From a virus: a stretch of DNA of 20,352 nt. A program made the translations under genes and the position numbers. Shown piece by piece: positions 20,290 to 20,352 of this stretch. The notes under the pieces were generated by a model that did no database searches, was not told the origin of the DNA, and was given only the letters and a program-made list of their open reading frames with translations. The DNA lies in the IMG/VR virus record IMGVR_UViG_3300042868_004830, positions 1 through 20,352 of that record, one strand, 5' to 3'. The stretch's first letter is position 1. Each line of letters begins with the position of its first letter.

Positions 20290-20352
20290 ACCACACGACC
20301 CCAACAGCAGGCACCGATCTCTTGAATTTTCCCCTCACCCCCTCACGGACAC
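20290..20352. other. Right-end non-coding segment
   Basis: These 63 bases after the HNH stop hold no reading frame of note. The pyrimidine-rich part from about 20321 (TTGAATTTTCCCCTCACCCC) differs from the purine/C-rich coding DNA. In phages of this layout the packaging site often lies between HNH and terminase genes, so a cos or pac site here, or across the joined ends, is possible. No inverted repeat was found that would prove it. Confidence 0.3.

Noticed and set aside
1-20352. Terminal direct repeat or cos overlap between the two ends.
   Set aside because: The first 20 bases do not recur at the right end, and no matching segment was seen by eye; the cut type remains unknown.

Overview
The window looks like most or all of the genome of a small tailed phage (siphovirus-like, HK97-type head) of an actinobacterium. 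The actinobacterial host is inferred from protein architecture: a P27-like small terminase, an Rpf/transglycosylase-like domain protein, a small actinophage-type holin, a LamG-bearing minor tail protein and a threonine-linker surface protein. Every convincing gene is on the + strand. Nearly all junctions are ATGA/GTGA or TAATG overlaps. The DNA is strikingly rich in A and C and poor in T on the coding strand, with A- or C-ending codons (CTA, GTA, ACA, GCA) preferred.

Layout. 1-90: AT-rich left leader. 91-3077: ParB-domain DNA methyltransferase, small terminase and large terminase, linked by long out-of-frame overlaps. 3077-6927: a hidden 47-residue membrane protein, portal, prohead protease, a decoration/head-fibre-like protein, a 132-base leader with promoter-like and repeated elements, major capsid protein with a fused scaffold domain, and a small basic-tailed protein. 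6924-9757: head-tail connector, tail-terminator-like protein, a small acidic protein, two tandem paralogous tail-tube proteins, tail-assembly chaperones G and G-T (a -1 frameshift at a C6 run), and an HK97 gp10-like protein. 9773-14274: tape measure, one minor tail protein containing a LamG-like domain, a fibre-like protein of different base composition and a 45-residue protein. 14271-16373: a signal-peptide-bearing, membrane-anchored PA14-like surface protein, two small membrane proteins (holin candidates) and an M15-like endolysin.

16374-16546 is the main control region: two hairpins (one with a 15-bp stem) end the structural/lysis operon, and a TTGACT-17-CACAAT promoter begins a second operon. 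That operon (16547-20289) has thirteen compact genes, mostly tiny: an Erf/Sak-like annealing protein candidate, Cys- and His-rich small proteins, a winged-helix/zinc protein, a winged-helix protein with a sliding-clamp-like QPSLF motif, an Rpf-like wall hydrolase and an HNH endonuclease.

I see no integrase, repressor, DNA polymerase, primase, helicase, tRNA or CRISPR array. The phage is probably lytic and depends on the host replisome. If the window is circularised, HNH, methyltransferase and terminase become neighbours, which is a common phage order, but the ends share no visible terminal repeat.
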